Origin: Clostridia bacterium
GTDB taxonomy: Bacteria > Bacillota > Sulfobacillia > JAJZYS01 > JAJYTV01
Direction of reading: 5' to 3'
Assembly: GCA_027420455.1 (NCBI GenBank)
Contig: DAIBJA010000021.1
Span: forward strand, 1 to 40,220
Length of the DNA stretch: 40,220 nt
The position numbers and the translations under genes are program-made. The notes under the pieces are model-generated. The model saw only the letters and a list, made by a program, of their open reading frames with translations, ran no database searches and was not told the origin of the DNA. Every line of letters starts with the position of its first letter. The first letter of the stretch is position 1. Positions 35,491 to 40,220 of the stretch are shown piece by piece.

Positions 35491-35604
35491 TTCGGGGTGT
35501 TCCTGCAACACTTCTCGCGGGGGTCGCCGCATCCTGCCGGAGGCGACGCAGGATGCGTGGACAGTTGGTGGAAGAATGCTAGCAAGAGATGGAGGAGGCT
35601 TGAC

Positions 35605-37404
35605 ATGGCGACAGTCGAGGTCAGGAAGCGAAACGAGATGGATCCCGCCCTGCAGTGGAACCTGCAGGACCTCTACCCGAGCTACGAGGCCTGGCAGGCC
35701 GCACTCGGAGAGGTCTCGGAACTCTGCGGCGGGTTTGAAGCGTTCCGGGGCACGCTTGGCGAGAGCGGCGGGCGGGTGCTCGCAGCGCTGCGGGCGGAGG
35801 ACGAGATCGGGCGGCGCCTCGAGCGCATCTGGGCGTACGGCATGTTCCACCACGACCAGGACACGCAGGATCCGAAGGGCACCGAGATGGTGGCGAAGGC
35901 CCAGGCCCTCGCGGCGCAGGCCGGCGAGGCGACGGCGTTCCTGGTGCCGGAACTCGTCGCGCTGCCCGACGGGCGGCTCGACGCGATGCGGCGCGAGACG
36001 CCGGAACTGCAGGAATACGCCCACACCCTGAAGGAGATCGAGCGGCAGCGCCGGCATGTCCTGGCGCCAGGCGAGGAGGCCCTCCTCGCCGCGTTCTCGC
36101 CGGTCCTCGGCAACGCGGACACGATCGCGGGACAGCTCGCGAACGCCGACATGCGGTTCAAGGACGCGGAGACGAGCCACGGCGAGCCGATGCCGCTCAG
36201 CCACGGCCGCTACGGCCAGTACATGGAATCGCGGGACAGGCGGCTGCGTCAGACGGCGTACCTCAACATGCACAAGGCCTACGAGGAGCACCGCCATACC
36301 TTCGCGGCGACCTTGGACCAGCAGATGCGCACCGCCGTGACGGCCGCGCGCGTACGACACTACCCTTCGGCGCTGGAGGCCGCCCTCGACGGGCGCAACC
36401 TGCCGCGTGAACTGTACTTCCGCCTGATCGACGCCGTGCACGCGGCGCTTCCCTCCCTGCACCGCTACGTGGCCTGGCGAGGCAAGAAGCTGGGCGTCGA
36501 CCGGATGCACTTCTACGACCTCTACCCACCGGTGCTCGACCTTCCTGAGAAGCGCTACAGCTGGCAGGAGGCGCAGGCGATGGCGCGGGCGGGACTCGGC
36601 CCGCTCGGCGACCACTACCTCGAGGGACTCTCGCATATCCTGCACGACCGTTTCGTCGACGTGTACGAGAACCAGGGCAAGCGGTCCGGCGCGTACTCGA
36701 TGGACGTCTACGACGTGCACCCGTACATCCTGATGAGTTTCACCGGTACGCGCGACAGCGTCTTCACCCTCGTGCACGAGGCCGGGCACTCGATGCACTC
36801 CATCCTCTCGCGCGAGAGCCAGACGTTCCGCAACGCCCAATACCCGATCTTCCTCGCGGAGATCGCGTCCACGACCAACGAGCACCTGCTGCTGCAGCAC
36901 CTTCTGCGTACCACGAGCGACCAGCTCGAGCAGACCGATCTCAGGGACGACCTCGCGCAGAAGTTCCTCGGTACCGTCTTCCGCCAGACCCTCTTCGCCG
37001 AGTTCGAACTCAAGGCGCACGAGCGGGTGGAGGCGGGCGGCGCCCTGACGGCGGAATTCCTGCAGGAGACCTACGGCGACCTCCTGAGGCTCTACTATGG
37101 ACCGGACCTCGAGGTCGACGAGGCGGGGACGTTCGAGTGGGCGCGGATCCCCCATTTCTACATGGGCTACTACGTCTTCCAGTACGCCACGGGCTTCATC
37201 GCGGCGGCCGCGCTCTCGCAGGCTGTGCTGCGTGACGGAGCCGAGGCGGCCGAGCGCTACCTCCGGTTCCTCGGCTTCGGCGGCAGCGACGATCCCTTGC
37301 CGATTCTCGAGCGCGCCGGCGTCGACCTGATGGAGGAGTCCACACTGGGGCATGGTCTCGCCAGCTTCCAGGCGGTGGTCGACGATCTCGCCGGGCGGAA
37401 CTAG
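35605..37404 (+). CDS. pepF: Oligoendopeptidase F
   Basis: This is an M3 zinc metallopeptidase of 599 residues that cuts peptides of about 6-18 residues in the cytoplasm. LVHEAGHSMHS gives the HEXXH motif at 391-395, with the third ligand in FLAEIASTTNEHLL. The N-terminal MDPALQWNLQDLYPSYEAWQ is typical. ATG at 35605 has GGAGGAGG 6 nt upstream; the open frame before it crosses ilvA and is shadow. The 147 nt before it, shared with divergent ilvA, must hold both promoters; no strong match is seen. Confidence 0.96.
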   Translation: MATVEVRKRNEMDPALQWNLQDLYPSYEAWQAALGEVSELCGGFEAFRGTLGESGGRVLAALRAEDEIGRRLERIWAYGMFHHDQDTQDPKGTEMVAKAQALAAQAGEATAFLVPELVALPDGRLDAMRRETPELQEYAHTLKEIERQRRHVLAPGEEALLAAFSPVLGNADTIAGQLANADMRFKDAETSHGEPMPLSHGRYGQYMESRDRRLRQTAYLNMHKAYEEHRHTFAATLDQQMRTAVTAARVRHYPSALEAALDGRNLPRELYFRLIDAVHAALPSLHRYVAWRGKKLGVDRMHFYDLYPPVLDLPEKRYSWQEAQAMARAGLGPLGDHYLEGLSHILHDRFVDVYENQGKRSGAYSMDVYDVHPYILMSFTGTRDSVFTLVHEAGHSMHSILSRESQTFRNAQYPIFLAEIASTTNEHLLLQHLLRTTSDQLEQTDLRDDLAQKFLGTVFRQTLFAEFELKAHERVEAGGALTAEFLQETYGDLLRLYYGPDLEVDEAGTFEWARIPHFYMGYYVFQYATGFIAAAALSQAVLRDGAEAAERYLRFLGFGGSDDPLPILERAGVDLMEESTLGHGLASFQAVVDDLAGRN

Positions 37405-37409
37405 CGACC

Positions 37410-38282
37410 GTGGCGCGGCCGGGCGTCCCATCCGACGTTCTCGGTCCGTGGCGGCGGGAGATCGTCCGGACGCCGCGCGGACGGTTTGAGATCTTCCGGC
37501 GGGGCAGCGGACAACCGCTCGCGGTGACGCATCTCTACTCGGCCTACAACGCGACGGGCGACCGCTTTGCGGCCGCCTTCGCCGCTTGGCGCGAGGTCTT
37601 CCTCGTGAACCTGCGCGGCGCGGGCGCTTCGGACTGGTCCGGGGATCCCGAGGAGCTCGGCATGACCGCGGCGGTGGCGGATCTCGAGGCCATCCGGTCG
37701 GAGCTGGGCTTGGCCGGATGGGATTTCGCCGGCCACTCGACAGGCGGCATGCTGGGCCTGCAATACGCTGTACAGGCGCAGGCCGGGCTCAGGCGCCTCG
37801 TCGTGGTGGGCGCGGCGGCGTCGCGCGCGTACAATCGAGGCCCCGACTGCATCTATCATCCCGCGCACCCGCGCTTTCAGGAGATGCAGGACCTGATCGA
37901 ACGGCTGAAGGCGCCGGACCTCCTGGACGAAGAGCGGGCGCGCCTCACGGCCAGGCGCACGGCGCTTTCGCTCCACCATCCCGAGCGCTACGGCGAGTAC
38001 TTCGGCGGGGACGTCGCGAAGACGATGGCCGTCCCCAGGCTCGACCACTTCTCGCGGATCGACTACCCCGTGTTCGACCTGCGCGCGAGTCTGCGGCTGA
38101 TCCGCATCCCGACACTGGTGGCGGTCGGGCGCCATGACGTCCAGTGTCCCGCCTGGTGCTCCGAGGAGATCCACCGGCTCGTGCCGGGATCCCGTCTCGC
38201 CGTCTTCGAGGAGAGCAATCACTACCCACACCTGGAGGAGCCGGCGGCGTTCCGGGCGGCAATCGGGGAATTTCTCCGCTGA
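37410..38282 (+). CDS. Alpha/beta hydrolase (proline iminopeptidase-like)
   Basis: This is a cytoplasmic hydrolase of 290 residues. The triad is Ser110 in FAGHSTGGMLGL, Asp243 in GRHDVQCP and His271 in ESNHYPHLEEP. VNLRGAGASDWSG resembles the N-terminal motif of proline iminopeptidases, which would suit its place 5 nt after pepF and the peptidase-rich region, but esterases share it. GTG at 37410 has no strong ribosome site, so translation is probably coupled to pepF. Confidence 0.85.
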   Translation: MARPGVPSDVLGPWRREIVRTPRGRFEIFRRGSGQPLAVTHLYSAYNATGDRFAAAFAAWREVFLVNLRGAGASDWSGDPEELGMTAAVADLEAIRSELGLAGWDFAGHSTGGMLGLQYAVQAQAGLRRLVVVGAAASRAYNRGPDCIYHPAHPRFQEMQDLIERLKAPDLLDEERARLTARRTALSLHHPERYGEYFGGDVAKTMAVPRLDHFSRIDYPVFDLRASLRLIRIPTLVAVGRHDVQCPAWCSEEIHRLVPGSRLAVFEESNHYPHLEEPAAFRAAIGEFLR

Positions 38283-38355
38283 AGCGTCTTCCGCGTGACC
38301 CGGGGCCGCGCATTGCGTACGCTTGTGGCAAGTCGGTCTCGCGCTCGCGTGAGAG

Positions 38356-38634
38356 GTGGTGCGTGCCACGTACTGCTACGGGCTGACGGTGCTGGGCTCT
38401 TGCGTGCCCTGGCCGCCCGCGTACGTCATCTGGGGCATGATGGCGGCGGACGTCGCGCTGACGTGGCTCGGGTGGAGTCCAAGGCGTTGGTACGCGCTTA
38501 TCCTCGGTCTCGTGCTCAGCGCCTATCTGACGGTTGCCGGCCTCTTTTCGGTCGGGGTGCTGTTCCTCGGGCTTGGCCTGGTGCAGATCGGTTTCCTGGT
38601 CCGGCTCGGGGTGCGCCGCGCGTCGGTGCGGTAG
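38356..38634 (+). CDS. Small membrane protein
   Basis: This 92-residue protein has three hydrophobic segments (about 8-33, 45-62 and 65-84) and a basic C-terminus. No family is recognised. GTG at 38356 or 38359 is the start; GAGAGG directly precedes it, so the second may be the better one. It lies between the hydrolase and the lipoprotein, with no tight coupling to either. Confidence 0.55.
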   Translation: MVRATYCYGLTVLGSCVPWPPAYVIWGMMAADVALTWLGWSPRRWYALILGLVLSAYLTVAGLFSVGVLFLGLGLVQIGFLVRLGVRRASVR

Positions 38635-38697
38635 GTTGTCCATGGAGGATCGATCCGGCCGGTGGCGCGTGCAAACTCGCCGTAGGGGGTGGAGGTC

Positions 38698-39770
38698 ATG
38701 CGGGAGGTTGCGCTCCGGGTAGGCGCGCGAGCCCGAGTCTCCCTCGCGGGCCTGACCCTATGCGCTCTGGCCCTCACGGCTTGCGGCGCTCCCCGCGCGA
38801 CCCCCGGCCAGCCCCTTGACCTCCAGACCGTGCTCAAGATGAAAGCGCGAGCCGTCCAGGTTGCGACCGTGCCAGGGGTGCCGCCACAGCTTGGCGCGAT
38901 CGGTTTCGCGGACCTGGACCACGGCTGGGCCGGCGGACGGGGCGTGCTGCTCGCCACATCGGACGGCGGCCGGACCTGGCGCACCTCGTACACCGGCAAC
39001 GCCACCGTCCAAGGTTTCTCCGTCCTGTCCGCCCATGCGGCGTTCGCCGCCACGAACAAGGGGCTCCTCATGACGAGTGACGGCTCGAGCTGGCACTTCG
39101 TCGACAGCACACCGCTCCAGTCCGCACAGTTCTTCACGCCGCAGGGGGGGTCGCGACGGGCCCCAGCGGGAGCCTGGGGCCCGTCGGGCCAAACGGCGCC
39201 ACGCCCAAGGGGCTCCGCGTTTTGCACACGGCCGACGGCGGCCGCACATGGCAGGCGGAGCCGGGACAGCCGGTGCTGGCGGCCTGCTTTTTCAGCGCGC
39301 GGCAAGGCGCCGCCGCTCTCTATGCCCCGGGCGGCTTGACGCTCGCCTACACGGTGGATGGCGGGAGCACCTGGTCCAAGGCCACGCCGGTGCCGGGCGG
39401 GTACGGCGCCACGCTCACCTGCACGCCTGATGGCGGTGCCTGGGCTGTCGCACTGGGCGGCGTCGGCATGACGCAGGCGTCCTATACGGTGCTGCGCAGC
39501 GGGGACTTCGGCCGCACCTGGGCAGCTGTGCTCGCCCGCCCGACGGCAGGTGGAGGACCGGCGCCGGGCAACCCGAGTGGTGTGACCCCCGGACCGGGCC
39601 TGGGTCCGGGGCCGCTCGGGGCCACCGACAAGGAGCACGCCGTCATGCTGGGTAGCTGCTGGGCATGCGGAAGCGGAAGCGGCACCGTCCTGCTCGACAG
39701 CACCAGCGACGGCGGTCGCAGTTGGCGAAGGGTTTCGTCCGCGCTCCCGGGGTTTGAACAGTTCACTTGA
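38698..39770 (+). pseudogene. Lipoprotein with Ycf48/sialidase-like repeats, frame broken at a G7 run
   Basis: The first part, from ATG 38698, has a lipoprotein signal (lipobox LTAC) and repeats of the type DGGRTW and DGSSWHF, typical of Ycf48/BNR-like beta-propellers on the outside of the cell. The reading frame is coherent up to the seven G at 39144-39150. After that the sense continues in the -1 frame: GPNGATPKGLRVLHTADGGRTW, DGGSTWSKA and DGGRSWRRVS, ending at TGA 39768-39770. Without a shift the first frame ends at 39339 in a nonsense tail. Sequencing error, a true inactivating indel, slippage-based phase variation and a -1 ribosomal shift on G_GGG_GGG are all possible. The end of the protein may also be cut by the adjacent transposon. 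Confidence 0.75.
39144..39150 (+). repeat. Run of seven G at the frame change
   Basis: This homopolymer sits exactly where the two coherent frames of the lipoprotein gene meet. One more G (eight), or a -1 slip of the ribosome, restores a single frame. Confidence 0.8.
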
Positions 39771-39802
39771 AACCAGGGCGAATCTACTCTAACCTTACCG
39801 GC

Positions 39803-40220
39803 TTGGAAAGGTTGATTGGGATTGGTGAGGCAGCCAAAGCGTTAGGTGTCGCTCACGACACTCAGATGGTAGGAAGCGCAGGGCAAGCTGATACCCGAAC
39901 ACACGGCCGGGAAGCATCTCCGGTATGATCTGGCCAAACGCAAGCCGGAGATGTACCGCAGCGCGCCGGATAAGCGCCGGACGATCGCCTACGCCCGTGT
40001 GTCCAGCCACGACCAGAAGGGCGACCTGGAATGGCAGAGGCAGGTCCTGGAGTTCGATTGCGCACGCCAGGGCTGGGCCAACGAGGTCGTGTCGGACCTC
40101 GGCTCGGGCATGAGTTACCAAAAGAAGGGATTCAGGCATCTCCCCGGCGAAATCCTCGACGGCCACGTCGGACTGGTGCTCACCCACAAGGACCGACTGC
40201 TGCGGTTCGGAGCCAAGCTG
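39803..40220 (+). mobile_element. Decayed IS607-type transposase (serine recombinase TnpA), cut by the window end
   Basis: From TTG 39803 (or 39812) the chain begins LIGIGEAAKALGVAHD, a MerR-like helix-turn-helix. Near 39857 the sense moves to another frame, consistent with loss of two bases in an AC repeat. It continues as TLRW, an in-frame TAG at 39870-39872 where a Trp codon is expected, and EAQGKLIPEHTAGKHLRYD. The catalytic domain follows, with YARVSSHDQKGDLEWQRQ and its nucleophile Ser. The last readable part, LTHKDRLLRFGA, is the usual helix before the TnpB-side end. Frameshift plus stop make it inactive as written. A TnpB gene, if present, would lie to the right of the window. Confidence 0.85.

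Noticed and set aside
34798-35604. Upstream extension of the pepF frame
   Set aside because: It runs antisense through ilvA; the pepF family start and a strong ribosome site are at 35605.

Overview
The window looks like the chromosome of a high-GC, spore-forming Firmicute, possibly a thermophile of the Symbiobacterium/Thermaerobacter/Limnochordia kind. The evidence is: the gene order dpaB(3' end)-asd-dapG-dapA-rnj-(insert)-tepA-ylzJ, which is the Bacillus sporulation/lysine cluster; AddAB instead of RecBCD; strong AGGAGG ribosome sites; many GTG and TTG starts; and high GC at third codon positions. Assignment below class level is not possible from the sequence alone. No rRNA, tRNA or CRISPR array was seen.

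Left edge (1-2163): a small unknown gene and a large SpoIVCA-type serine recombinase run straight into the last 40 codons of dpaB (spoVFB, dipicolinate synthase subunit B). The 5' part of dpaB is absent. This is the layout of a skin-like or vfbin-like element inserted in a sporulation gene, with its other end beyond the left edge. It is the most interesting part of the window.

2182-9078: asd, dapG and dapA (aspartate to dihydrodipicolinate, which feeds both cell wall DAP/lysine and spore dipicolinate), then RNase J with its own promoter and a long structured leader, an EamA permease, TepA (ClpP-like) and YlzJ. The tepA frame overruns ylzJ by 116 nt.

9143-13627: an alpha/beta hydrolase, an S9 acylaminoacyl peptidase whose ribosome site lies in a large hairpin, a strong terminator, and an unrecognised lipoprotein. 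13702-16308 (minus): an asparagine synthetase fused to a CofE/F420-0 gamma-glutamyl-ligase-like domain.

16517-22630 (plus): an operon of an APC amino-acid permease, a 56-residue membrane peptide and a membrane-anchored universal stress protein; then a VanW-family protein, a second APC permease, upp, and an alpha-aspartyl dipeptidase (PepE). A very strong hairpin separates pepE from the convergent ilvE.

23731-29974: addB-addA overlapping recombination-repair genes. 30020-38282: a peptidase-rich, amino-acid-catabolic block (P1/DmpA peptidase, M32 carboxypeptidase, oligoendopeptidase F, alpha/beta hydrolase). Set against it on the minus strand are an operon ilvA-EamA-CBS/ACT and a 55-residue zinc ribbon missed by length cut-offs. 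Together with the two amino-acid permeases, PepE and the S9 peptidase, this suggests a lineage that lives on peptides and amino acids.

Right edge (38356-40220): a small membrane protein, a lipoprotein with Ycf48-like repeats broken by a frame change at a run of seven G, and the start of a decayed IS607-type transposase.
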